NCBI GenBank assembly: GCA_030639705.1 | Contig: DAOWKX010000133.1 | Location: 1-6,011 of the forward strand | DNA: 6,011 nucleotides | Origin: Candidatus Aminicenantota bacterium | Lineage (GTDB): Bacteria > Acidobacteriota > Aminicenantia > UBA2199 | Reading direction: 5' to 3' | Shown here: piece after piece, positions 1 through 5,582 of the stretch | How positions within the stretch are numbered: position 1 is the first letter of the stretch | Layout: each line of letters begins with the position of its first letter | Program-made: the position numbers and the translations under genes | The notes under the pieces: generated by a model | Seen by the model: the letters and a program-made list of their open reading frames with translations, nothing else | Databases searched by the model: none | Told to the model about the DNA's origin: nothing

Positions 1-2
1 GG

Positions 3-944
3 ATCCCGAATGAAAAATTGATGCTCTCCCCCGGAATGAAAGCCATATTCCGGATCAAAACCGAGATAAAGCCCGAGCCCCCTGCCAGGGAAGAAATAAA
101 AAAAGCAAAACAGACCCAACAAAAAAAGGTAAGAACAAAAAAAATCGATTTTGAGGTTTCTGCCGGGATCTCACATTCAGATCCCGGAGATTTTTATTAT
201 CGGGCTTCCGGGATTGATACCCTGGTTGATCAGTACATAAAAAACTACGGGCTGGAATATTCGGTTTCCGGTGAATTCGGGAAAAACATATTTTATTTTC
301 CCCTTAATGCTACAATGAATTATCAGGTTTCAAGCAAATTGTATTTGAAAGGGGGGCTTGAGTTTGGCTATGGAAATCAATCCAATGAAAAGACATATAC
401 CCTGAACTGGGGATCTTTCTCGGAAGATTCGCGCTATAAATTAGCCTCAACCTTAATGTACTTTATGCCCTTTTTCGGCGCCGAGACACGTTTTGGTGAT
501 TTTGGGATTTATGCCAACGTATGTTTCAATTTTATGAGTCTATCTCATCAGAAAAACATTGAATTATCAGAGCCCACTTACTGGTATAAAAAAAATGATG
601 ATATTTCTGCCAGTGGCAGTGGGTTTGGGATTCTTTTAGGAGGGAAATACACATTTGAGCTTGGAAAAAAATTGAATCTTTTAGTTAAACTGGAGTTCTG
701 CTATTTAAAAATCGGGAAATTGACAGGAACCCGTGATACAGCGATTTCAAATTCAGCGGGGGAGTCTTTTTTTGAATCGGTTGATGGTACGATTTACAGT
801 TTTGAGATGAATCCTTATGATATGGGATGGTTCAACAGCTGGGAATTATATGATTCAATTCCAACTGATTCATGGATTCGAAACATTAACGAGCTGACTT
901 TTAATCTCTCCAGCATACGATTAATGGTGGGATTTGTATTTTAA
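3..944 (+). CDS. Outer-membrane beta-barrel-like protein, C-terminal part (5' end outside window)
   Basis: The reading frame is open to the window edge (codons I-P-N-E-K-L-M precede the first Met), so the 313 residues seen are the C-terminal part of a longer protein; no ribosome binding site supports a start inside the window. The visible residues begin with a short segment (LMLSPGMKAIFRI), followed by a Lys/Glu/Pro/Gln-rich linker at about residues 19-49. From about residue 50 to the end there are alternating hydrophobic/polar stretches rich in Tyr, Phe and Gly that look like antiparallel beta strands (for example YLKGGLEFGYG and LLVKLEFCYLKIG). The last residues, IRLMVGFVF, end in Phe, which is the usual C-terminal signature recognised by the Bam machinery. 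This suggests a barrel in the outer membrane with a periplasmic N-terminal region. No specific family is recognised and the function is unknown. The next gene follows after 56 nt on the same strand. Confidence 0.72.
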   Translation: MPNEKLMLSPGMKAIFRIKTEIKPEPPAREEIKKAKQTQQKKVRTKKIDFEVSAGISHSDPGDFYYRASGIDTLVDQYIKNYGLEYSVSGEFGKNIFYFPLNATMNYQVSSKLYLKGGLEFGYGNQSNEKTYTLNWGSFSEDSRYKLASTLMYFMPFFGAETRFGDFGIYANVCFNFMSLSHQKNIELSEPTYWYKKNDDISASGSGFGILLGGKYTFELGKKLNLLVKLEFCYLKIGKLTGTRDTAISNSAGESFFESVDGTIYSFEMNPYDMGWFNSWELYDSIPTDSWIRNINELTFNLSSIRLMVGFVF

Positions 945-963
945 CCGGTGATATGTTAGACTA

Positions 964-981
964 CCGATAGATAGGTATCGG
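964..981 (+). repeat. Short inverted repeat before the sulfatase-like gene
   Basis: CCGATA (964-969) and TATCGG (976-981) form a perfect 6-bp inverted repeat with a 6-nt loop, ending 5 nt before the Shine-Dalgarno sequence of the next gene. It has no following T run, so it is not a standard terminator of the upstream gene. It could be a weak mRNA hairpin near the translation start or chance. Confidence 0.3.
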
Positions 982-986
982 ACTTG

Positions 987-992
987 AAAGGG
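987..992 (+). promoter_or_regulatory. Ribosome binding site for the TTG-started sulfatase-like gene
   Basis: AAAGGG lies 8 nt before the TTG at 1001. No in-frame ATG lies near the export signal, so this site supports TTG as the start and keeps the N-terminal signal sequence in the protein. Confidence 0.6.
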
Positions 993-1000
993 TATTTAAA

Positions 1001-2338
1001 TTGGGCTTTCAGAATAAAAACTACTTTTTTTATATTCCAGTTTTGTTGGTTTTGTCGGGATTTCTATTCATTTCCACGGGTTTGGGGTGCGGAAAGACCC
1101 AAGCTATATCTCCCAATGTAGTGGTTATTGTCATTGATACCTTGAGGGCTGATCACCTTCCCTTCTATGGTTACAAGAAAAATACGGCTCCCTTTTTAAA
1201 TCGCCTGTCAACACAGAGTGTCATATTTGAAAAGGCCTATTCGACTTCTTCATTAACCGCACCGGCAACTGCTTCACTTTTTACATCCACCTATCCGTTT
1301 CAGCATGGTGTTGTATTGAATATAGGAGGAACCATCAAGCTGAGAAAATTAAAACCCAGATTAACAATCAAATTGAATAAAATCCCACAGGAAATGATTA
1401 CCCTGGGGGAAGTATTCAAACAAAGCGGGTATGCGACTTTCGGGGTTTCCGATAACATTAATATAGGAGATAAGGAGTCCTTTGATCAGGGATTTGATAA
1501 ATTTGCAACTTTTACCTATCAATCCGCTCCTTTTATTAACCGGCAAATAAAAAAGTGGGCCAATGAGATAAAAAAACAAAAAAAGTATTTATTATATATT
1601 CACTATATGGATCCCCATCAGCCTTATTATGAACGGGAACCCTGGTATAAACAACAGGATACCATGCGCGCCAATAACATTGCCATGTATGATAGTGAGA
1701 TAAATTATGTGGACATTCATATCAAAGAATTATATGAGCTTTTTGGCTGGAATAAAAATACTCTGATCATTTTAACCTCGGATCACGGAGAAGAACTCTG
1801 GGATCATGGCTTCAAGGGACATGGGTATTCCCTCTACCGTGAGGTGATACACATCCCCTTGATGATTTATTATCCACAGGGTGGTTTTAAGGTCGGGCGA
1901 ATAAGGGAAAATGTCAACCTGGTGGATGTCCTTCCCACATTGCGGGAATTTCTTGGTTTATCCAGGGATAAGGCAAATGAAGGAATCAGTTTACTCCCTG
2001 TTTTAAAGGGTAGGAGCACAGAGATTCCCCAGAGGTTTTTGTTTGCTCATCTGGTGGACCATAGCTTTAACAAGAAGACAGTGGATTCGGGAGCCACAAT
2101 TTATAAGAACTGGCATTTCATAGAGGGTTTTTCCGGTGATTGGAGTTTATTTAACCTTAAACTGGATCCCCGAGAGAAATACAATCAACAGGAAAATGAT
2201 TTTGGTACAGCCCGACAGTTATATGCCAGGTACTGGAGATTTAAAAAGAAGTGCCGAAAGTTTAAGCAGGATCAAGCCACTTATCATCTGGATGAGGCCC
2301 AGATCGAGAGGTTGAAGACACTGGGATACATCAGGTAA
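1001..2338 (+). CDS. Sulfatase-like (alkaline phosphatase superfamily) protein, exported or lipid-anchored, Thr nucleophile
   Basis: The 445-residue protein starts at TTG. Residues 8-30 form a hydrophobic segment ending in GLGC, a signal peptide with an imperfect lipobox (Cys30), so it should be exported and may be a lipoprotein. The sulfatase-like fold is shown by VVIVIDTLRADHL (39-53, metal ligand Asp46), TAPATASLFTSTYPFQHGV (86-104), HYMDPHQPYY (201-210), TSDHGEELWDHG (259-270, Asp261/His262), GHGYSLYREVIHIPLMI (273-289), NLVDVLPTLREFLG (306-319) and the ending ERLKTLGYIR typical of many family members. True sulfatases have CxPxR or SxPxR at the active site, where Cys/Ser becomes formylglycine; here the motif reads T-A-P-A-T with Thr86. 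Asp46, Thr86, Asp261 and His262 parallel the four metal ligands of EptA/LtaS-type phosphotransferases. I infer a periplasmic phospho-hydrolase or transferase rather than a formylglycine sulfatase; the substrate is unknown. It may be co-transcribed with the barrel gene upstream. Confidence 0.85.
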   Translation: MGFQNKNYFFYIPVLLVLSGFLFISTGLGCGKTQAISPNVVVIVIDTLRADHLPFYGYKKNTAPFLNRLSTQSVIFEKAYSTSSLTAPATASLFTSTYPFQHGVVLNIGGTIKLRKLKPRLTIKLNKIPQEMITLGEVFKQSGYATFGVSDNINIGDKESFDQGFDKFATFTYQSAPFINRQIKKWANEIKKQKKYLLYIHYMDPHQPYYEREPWYKQQDTMRANNIAMYDSEINYVDIHIKELYELFGWNKNTLIILTSDHGEELWDHGFKGHGYSLYREVIHIPLMIYYPQGGFKVGRIRENVNLVDVLPTLREFLGLSRDKANEGISLLPVLKGRSTEIPQRFLFAHLVDHSFNKKTVDSGATIYKNWHFIEGFSGDWSLFNLKLDPREKYNQQENDFGTARQLYARYWRFKKKCRKFKQDQATYHLDEAQIERLKTLGYIR

Positions 2339-2402
2339 GCCGAATGCCTGTAGGATTGCTGATGAAACAATTGAAGCTGAGGTAAAAAAACATTCTTTTT
2401 TG

Positions 2403-2437
2403 TTGACTTTTGTTTTTTTTTATATTACTTATATAAT
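2403..2437 (+). promoter_or_regulatory. Possible promoter region of the Tat-peptide gene
   Basis: TTGACT at 2403-2408 resembles a -35 box and a perfect TATAAT sits at 2432-2437, but their spacing is 23 nt, too long for one sigma-70 promoter. TTGTTT (2410-2415) is 16 nt from the same TATAAT, but the transcript would then start within or next to the Shine-Dalgarno sequence. The T-rich stretch between them is striking. The region probably holds the promoter, since the preceding gene ends 118 nt before this one, but the exact boxes are uncertain. Confidence 0.35.
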
Positions 2438-2445
2438 AAGTGAAG

Positions 2446-2450
2446 AGGAG
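2446..2450 (+). promoter_or_regulatory. Strong ribosome binding site of the Tat-peptide gene
   Basis: AGGAG, within the purine run GAAGAGGAG (2442-2450), is 6 nt before the ATG at 2457. This is good evidence that the short frame is really translated. Confidence 0.75.
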
Positions 2451-2456
2451 TGAATA

Positions 2457-2684
2457 ATGAGTGAGATTAAAAAAAAGGAAGAGGCGAAGATTGAAAGCCG
2501 TAGAGATTTTTTGAAAAAGGTATCCAGATGGTCCAAGGTTGCTCTGGGAACCGCTGTCGGGATTGCCACCATTGGCTCAATCGGTTGTCCGTCAGCCTAT
2601 GCTGATATTTATTGTAACGGCTGGGGACAGGATTACACGACTGATAGTTGGTACTGCAACTATACCAATTACGGCGATTGGTAA
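2457..2684 (+). CDS. Small Tat-exported peptide precursor with Tyr/Trp/Asn/Asp-rich C-terminal core (unrecognised family)
   Basis: A 75-residue protein with an ATG start and strong Shine-Dalgarno sequence. Residues 1-13 are charged; SRRDFLKK (14-21) is a clear twin-arginine motif; residues 28-43 form the hydrophobic segment; A47-Y48-A49 is an AxA signal peptidase site. Cleavage after Ala49 would leave 26 residues starting DIYCNGWG and ending TNYGDW. That segment has 5 Tyr, 3 Trp, 4 Asp, 3 Asn, 3 Gly and 2 Cys (Cys53, Cys67), no Lys, Arg or His, and repeated aromatic-X-polar triads: YCN 52-54, WGQ 56-58, YCN 66-68, YTN 69-71, YGD 72-74, then a terminal Trp. Tat normally exports folded or cofactor-bearing proteins, so a 26-residue cargo suggests a modified peptide or one moved with a partner. 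A ribosomally made, post-translationally modified peptide (RiPP) is an inference only: no modifying enzyme lies in this window. Cys44 could instead be lipidated, but the preceding S-I-G is a poor lipobox. It appears to be transcribed alone. Confidence 0.8.
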   Translation: MSEIKKKEEAKIESRRDFLKKVSRWSKVALGTAVGIATIGSIGCPSAYADIYCNGWGQDYTTDSWYCNYTNYGDW

Positions 2685-2804
2685 AAATCACATATTAGCT
2701 TTTTTTGGGTATTTTTAGCAATTAAAGCCATTCACTCAAAACCACGTTTTTTTTAAATATCCTTAGGGGGAAATAATATTTTTTTTGGATTTATATCCTG
2801 AAAT
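2685..2804. other. AT-rich spacer between converging genes
   Basis: This 120-nt spacer separates the Tat-peptide gene (plus) from the oxidoreductase gamma gene (minus). It has several T runs but no GC-rich hairpin. Termination from both sides should occur here; only a weak candidate (2738-2754) was seen. Confidence 0.6.
2738..2754 (+). terminator. Weak candidate terminator after the Tat-peptide gene
   Basis: AAAAC (2738-2742), loop CAC and GTTTT (2746-2750) form a 5-bp stem that runs into an 8-nt T tract (2747-2754). The position, 53 nt after the stop codon, is right, but the stem has only one G:C pair and would be unstable. Confidence 0.22.
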
Positions 2805-3341
2805 CTATACCAGACTCATTCCCAGGTTAATGGCCTGTTCATTTAGTGGGATTAAATGATGATGGCGCCGGGGAAGTGTGTCCTTCAGTGCGATCATTAA
2901 GGATTCCTTTTTCACTGTGTTTTTAAGTTTAACCAGTGCTCCCAGTAGTAACATATTCATCACTTTTACATTTTTCAAGTCATTGGTGGCTTTTTCCACT
3001 GCGGGAAGAGGTATGACGGTGATATCTTTTCGGGTTGGCGGTTCTTTAATATGGGTACTTTCCCAGATAAGGATTCCGTCTTTTTTTACTCTGGATTCAA
3101 ATTTTTTCAAAGAAGGCTGATTGAGAACCACAGCAACATCATATTCGCTTACGATGGGTGAGGAGATGGGCTCATCACTGATATTGACCATGCAGTTTGC
3201 AGTGCCGCCTCTCATCTCCGGTCCATAAGAGGGCATCCAGCTCACTTCTTTGCCTTCTTTCATGGCAGCATATGCTAACAAGGTTCCCATTGACAGGACG
3301 CCCTGACCTCCGAAACCGGCAAAAATCATTTCCTGTAACAT
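2805..3341 (-). CDS. vorC: 2-oxoacid:ferredoxin oxidoreductase, gamma subunit
   Basis: Gamma subunit of the four-part enzyme that oxidatively decarboxylates a 2-oxoacid to acyl-CoA and reduces ferredoxin in the cytoplasm. At 178 residues it has the usual length for a separate gamma subunit. The start is taken at ATG 3341-3339 because GAGGAGG lies 7 nt upstream and the protein then begins MLQEMIFAGFGGQGV, as homologues do; a longer open frame to 3446 merely overlaps the beta gene. Recognisable family motifs are GFGGQG (9-14), SYGPEMRGGTANC (38-50) and VVLNQPSL (71-78). Its ATG shares one base with the beta gene stop (TAATG), which points to translational coupling. It is the last gene of the operon. 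KorC or another 2-oxoacid gamma name would fit equally well by sequence; the Vor label follows the alpha subunit. Confidence 0.9.
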   Translation of the reverse strand: MLQEMIFAGFGGQGVLSMGTLLAYAAMKEGKEVSWMPSYGPEMRGGTANCMVNISDEPISSPIVSEYDVAVVLNQPSLKKFESRVKKDGILIWESTHIKEPPTRKDITVIPLPAVEKATNDLKNVKVMNMLLLGALVKLKNTVKKESLMIALKDTLPRRHHHLIPLNEQAINLGMSLV

Positions 3342-4105
3342 TATTCCACCTCCTCTTTGGCAGGTTCTTTGAAGACACCGAGCGGGAAGTAAGGGAGTGC
3401 CTTTTCCTTTATCCATTCCAGAGATTCTTCCGGTGTGCATTTCCAATTAGACGGACAATTGGATACCACTTCAATAAAGGTTGTCCCCAGTCCCTTCATT
3501 TGAATCTTAAATGCCTTTTCTATAGCTCGTTTGGCTTTCCGGGTATTTGCCGGTGTGTTGCAGCTCACCCTTTCAACATAGGCTACACTGATCAATTGGG
3601 AGACCAGCTCTGACATTTTGATTGGCATTCCTGTTGTTGCTGGTTCCCGGCCATAAGGGGATGTGGTGGTTTTCTGGCCTTCCAGTGTGGTGGGCGCCAT
3701 CTGTCCGCCTGTCATTCCATAAATACCGTTGTTAATGAAAATAAAGGTAAAATTTTCACCCCGGTTGCAGGCATGTATGGTTTCCGCCGTTCCTATGGCT
3801 GCCAGATCACCATCACCCTGATATGAAAAGACAATTTTGTCTGGCAACATTCGTTTGATCCCGGTGGCTACTGCCGCAGCTCTCCCATGGGCTGCTTCCT
3901 GCATGTCTATATCCAGATAGTCATAGGCAAAGACCGAACATCCCACCGGGCAAACGCCAATGACTTTATCCTGGATATCCCATTCTTCAACGATTTCCAT
4001 TATGATTTTATGAATGGTGGAATGAAAACAGCCGGGGCAATAATGCATTCGTTTGGGAAGGAGAGTTTCGGGCCTTTTGTATATTTGTTCATATCCTGGT
4101 TTCAT
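3341..4105 (-). CDS. vorA: 2-oxoacid:ferredoxin oxidoreductase, beta (thiamine diphosphate-binding) subunit
   Basis: A 254-residue beta subunit that carries thiamine diphosphate and, in this enzyme family, a [4Fe-4S] cluster. CPGC (23-26) and further Cys residues (52, 56) match the cluster and conserved positions; AHGRAAAVATGIKR (72-85) is typical of the fold; GDGDLAAIG (97-105) followed by INNGIYGMTGGQ (124-135) is the thiamine diphosphate/Mg signature (GDG ... NN). Later NCPSNWKCTPEESLEW resembles the C-terminal region of the branched-chain and 2-oxoglutarate types. The ATG start is supported by AGGAG at 4117-4113, 7 nt upstream; that site overlaps the stop codon of the alpha gene, so the two are tightly linked. 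Specificity for branched-chain 2-oxoacids against 2-oxoglutarate cannot be fixed from this subunit. Confidence 0.92.
   Translation of the reverse strand: MKPGYEQIYKRPETLLPKRMHYCPGCFHSTIHKIIMEIVEEWDIQDKVIGVCPVGCSVFAYDYLDIDMQEAAHGRAAAVATGIKRMLPDKIVFSYQGDGDLAAIGTAETIHACNRGENFTFIFINNGIYGMTGGQMAPTTLEGQKTTTSPYGREPATTGMPIKMSELVSQLISVAYVERVSCNTPANTRKAKRAIEKAFKIQMKGLGTTFIEVVSNCPSNWKCTPEESLEWIKEKALPYFPLGVFKEPAKEEVE
3349..3355 (-). promoter_or_regulatory. Ribosome binding site deciding the gamma-subunit start
   Basis: GAGGAGG on the minus strand, inside the end of the beta gene, is 7 nt before the ATG at 3341-3339. It shows that the gamma gene begins there and not at an upstream codon of the longer frame. 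Confidence 0.75.
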
Positions 4106-4115
4106 TCTTTTTCTC

Positions 4116-5174
4116 CTATAATAAATTTTCTTTGATATGATTTATTATTTCGTCGGGTGTCGGGACGATGCCACCGGTACGTCCGTAGAAATAGACCGGT
4201 TTTTTCCCGTTTACTGACAATTTTACATCCTCAACCATTTGGCCGGCATTCATTTCAACCGATATAAAACATTTCACTGAATTTATACTGGCCAGTTCTT
4301 CTATGGGTTTGGTGGGGAAGGGCCAGAGAGTAATAGGTCTGAAAAGGCCCATTTTTATACCGGACTCACGGGCCTGGTCTACCACTTTTTTTGAAATTCT
4401 TGAACACAATCCGAAACTCACAATAATATATTCAACATCGTCCAGCTTATATTCCTCATAACGTACTTCATTTTCAGTTATTTTTTTAAACTTTTCCTGG
4501 AGCTTTAAATTCCTTTGTTCCATTATTTCTGCCTGGATAAAAAGGGATGTGATAATATTCCGTTCTCTATCAGGTGTCTTTCCGGTTGTTGCCCAGGGTT
4601 TATCCGGTTTGTATTCAATGGGGTCGGGGAGTACAACCTTTTCCATCATTTGCCCGATGGCACCATCTGATAACAGCATGACCGGAGACCGGTACTTGTC
4701 TGCCAGTTCAAATGCCAGGTAGATGTGGTCGACCGTTTCCTGAACCGAATTGGGGCCCAGTACTATTAAATGATAATCCCCGTGACCACCGCCTTTGGTG
4801 GCCTGAAAATAATCGCTCTGGCTGGGTTGGATAGTACCCAGCCCAGGCCCTCCCCGAACGATATTGGCAAAGACACAGGGGAGTTCCGAACAGGCAATAT
4901 ACGATATCCCTTCCTGCATTAATGAAAATCCGGGTGAAGAGGTGGTGGTCATCACCCGTGCTCCTGCAGCCGCAGCACCGTAGACCATATTTACAGCTGC
5001 CAATTCGCTTTCGGCCTGGATTAAAACATAGTTGTGGTTCGGTTCCTGCAGGGCCAGATATTCCACAACTTCCGACTGGGGTGTGATGGGATATCCAAAA
5101 TAACCCTGGAGTCCGGCTCTAATAGCCGCTTCACCAAGGGCTTCGTTTCCTTTCATAAATCTTGTTTCAGCCAA
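4116..5174 (-). CDS. vorB: 2-oxoacid:ferredoxin oxidoreductase, alpha subunit (VorB/KorA type)
   Basis: Alpha subunit of the 2-oxoacid:ferredoxin oxidoreductase, 352 residues. The sequence closely follows what I know as VorB (3-methyl-2-oxobutanoate:ferredoxin oxidoreductase): MKGNEALGEAAIRAG (7-21), GYFGYPITPQSEVVEYL (24-40), QAESELAAVNMVYGAAAAG (53-71), TSSPGFSLMQEGISYIA (78-94), RGGPGLGTIQPSQSDYFQATKGGGHGDY (107-134), then a C-terminal domain with FRPITLWPFP and VEMNAGQM. The preferred start is TTG at 5174-5172, with GGAGG 5 nt upstream; it gives a protein starting MAETRFMKGNEA, matching the usual family N-terminus. The frame is open 13 codons further to another TTG at 5213, but that one lacks a ribosome binding site and lies within an inverted-repeat arm. 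The beta gene follows after 10 nt. In anaerobes such enzymes serve branched-chain amino acid breakdown or, in reverse, synthesis; the exact 2-oxoacid is inferred. Confidence 0.92.
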   Translation of the reverse strand: MAETRFMKGNEALGEAAIRAGLQGYFGYPITPQSEVVEYLALQEPNHNYVLIQAESELAAVNMVYGAAAAGARVMTTTSSPGFSLMQEGISYIACSELPCVFANIVRGGPGLGTIQPSQSDYFQATKGGGHGDYHLIVLGPNSVQETVDHIYLAFELADKYRSPVMLLSDGAIGQMMEKVVLPDPIEYKPDKPWATTGKTPDRERNIITSLFIQAEIMEQRNLKLQEKFKKITENEVRYEEYKLDDVEYIIVSFGLCSRISKKVVDQARESGIKMGLFRPITLWPFPTKPIEELASINSVKCFISVEMNAGQMVEDVKLSVNGKKPVYFYGRTGGIVPTPDEIINHIKENLL

Positions 5175-5179
5175 TTTTT

Positions 5180-5184
5180 CCTCC
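5180..5184 (-). promoter_or_regulatory. Ribosome binding site deciding the alpha-subunit TTG start
   Basis: GGAGG on the minus strand is separated by five A residues from TTG at 5174-5172. It is the only good Shine-Dalgarno sequence near the 5' end of this frame and moves the start 13 codons inward. Confidence 0.72.
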
Positions 5185-5200
5185 GTAACAAAATCACCAG

Positions 5201-5235
5201 GTTTCAGATTCAACCGTTAAATCAGAATCTGAAAC
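5201..5235 (-). repeat. Perfect 11-bp inverted repeat in the leader of the alpha-subunit gene
   Basis: GTTTCAGATTC (5201-5211) and its exact reverse complement GAATCTGAAAC (5225-5235) flank a 13-nt loop. In the transcript the stem would end 16 nt before the Shine-Dalgarno sequence of the alpha gene. No U run follows, so it is not a standard terminator. It could be an operator for a dimeric regulator or a hairpin that stabilises or processes the mRNA between the ferredoxin gene and the alpha gene. Confidence 0.65.
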
Positions 5236-5264
5236 ATTTATGAGGTTTGAGAATTGTTTGAAAT

Positions 5265-5290
5265 AACCTTAAGGTCATTCATTTTTTAAG
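5265..5290. repeat. Copy 1 of a composite AT-rich element (AACCTTAA ... ATTTTTTAAG)
   Basis: AACCTTAA (5265-5272) and ATTTTTTAAG (5281-5290) occur here 8 nt apart, just downstream of the ferredoxin gene. The same two blocks in the same order occur at 5583-5611, 11 nt apart, upstream of it. This copy also contains the perfect 10-bp palindrome ACCTTAAGGT (5266-5275). Confidence 0.4.
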
Positions 5291-5301
5291 GGAAAAAGAC
5301 A

Positions 5302-5526
5302 TTAGCTGACCTTTTTAAAAACAGTGATCGCCGCATCAGGACACATGATTGCGCAGTTCTGACAGGCAATACATTCGTCTTCGTCGACCATATAAGCATA
5401 ATGCAATCCGTAACTGTTGGTATCTGATGTGTTCAGGGCCAGGCATTTTGTCGGGCAATGAATTACACAGAGATTGCAGCCCTTGCAGGTTTCGATGGAA
5501 ATTTCAACGTATCCCTTTGCAGGCAT
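5302..5526 (-). CDS. vorD: 2x[4Fe-4S] ferredoxin, delta subunit of 2-oxoacid:ferredoxin oxidoreductase
   Basis: A 74-residue protein with two complete [4Fe-4S] motifs, CKGCNLCVIHCP (Cys14, 17, 20, 24) and CIACQNCAIMCP (Cys52, 55, 58, 62), typical of the ferredoxin-like delta subunit that carries electrons between the catalytic subunits and external ferredoxin. An extra Cys28 follows the first motif. ATG 5526-5524 is chosen as start because AAGGAGGA lies 5 nt upstream and the protein then begins MPAKGYVEISIETCKGC, normal for the family; a longer frame to 5577 has no such site. The order delta-alpha-beta-gamma matches known four-subunit operons (KorDABC style), though here a 127-nt gap separates this gene from alpha. 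A free-standing ferredoxin that serves other enzymes is possible but less likely. Confidence 0.9.
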   Translation of the reverse strand: MPAKGYVEISIETCKGCNLCVIHCPTKCLALNTSDTNSYGLHYAYMVDEDECIACQNCAIMCPDAAITVFKKVS

Positions 5527-5530
5527 GTCT

Positions 5531-5538
5531 TCCTCCTT
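5531..5538 (-). promoter_or_regulatory. Ribosome binding site deciding the ferredoxin start
   Basis: AAGGAGGA on the minus strand, near-perfect to the anti-Shine-Dalgarno sequence, ends 4-5 nt before ATG 5526-5524. It excludes the upstream Met at 5577 as the likely start. Confidence 0.8.
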
Positions 5539-5548
5539 ATTAGATATA

Positions 5549-5577
5549 TTTTTACCATTTTTACTGAAAGATTTCAA
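5549..5577 (-). promoter_or_regulatory. Candidate promoter of the oxidoreductase operon
   Basis: On the minus strand TTGAAA (5577-5572) and TAAAAA (5554-5549) are 17 nt apart, 5/6 and 4/6 matches to the sigma-70 boxes. Transcription would begin about 16 nt before the ATG, just including the ribosome binding site. In DNA this AT-rich such matches arise easily. Confidence 0.28.
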
Positions 5578-5582
5578 GAATA

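Noticed and set aside
1..6. Window begins with GGATCC, a restriction-site-like clone boundary
   Set aside because: GGATCC also occurs elsewhere in the window and a window edge at such a site can be chance; no vector sequence is visible.
1361..1579. Minus-strand open frame inside the sulfatase-like gene
   Set aside because: It lies wholly within a well-supported gene on the other strand and shows no family motif or ribosome binding site.
2385..2403. A-run/T-run pair after the sulfatase-like gene as an intrinsic terminator
   Set aside because: The stem would be only A:T pairs around CATTC with no G:C core, so it is too weak to call.
2586..2588. Cys44 of the Tat peptide as a lipoprotein anchor
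   Set aside because: The preceding residues S-I-G do not form a good lipobox and a clean AxA site lies five residues later; kept only as an alternative.
2467..2691. Minus-strand open frame opposite the Tat-peptide gene
   Set aside because: The plus strand has the strong Shine-Dalgarno sequence and a coherent Tat signal; the minus frame has no recognisable features and is a shadow.
2787..2798. GGAT-TTAT-ATCC hairpin near the end of the gamma gene as its terminator
   Set aside because: The stem is 4 bp, and in the minus-strand direction it is followed by A residues rather than T residues.
3197..3613. Long plus-strand open frame across the gamma and beta genes (138 codons)
   Set aside because: The opposite strand encodes clearly conserved oxidoreductase subunits in this region; the plus frame is low-content shadow coding. 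The same applies to 2878-3120, 3887-4135, 5034-5243 and 5349-5543 (plus) and 3175-3378 (minus).
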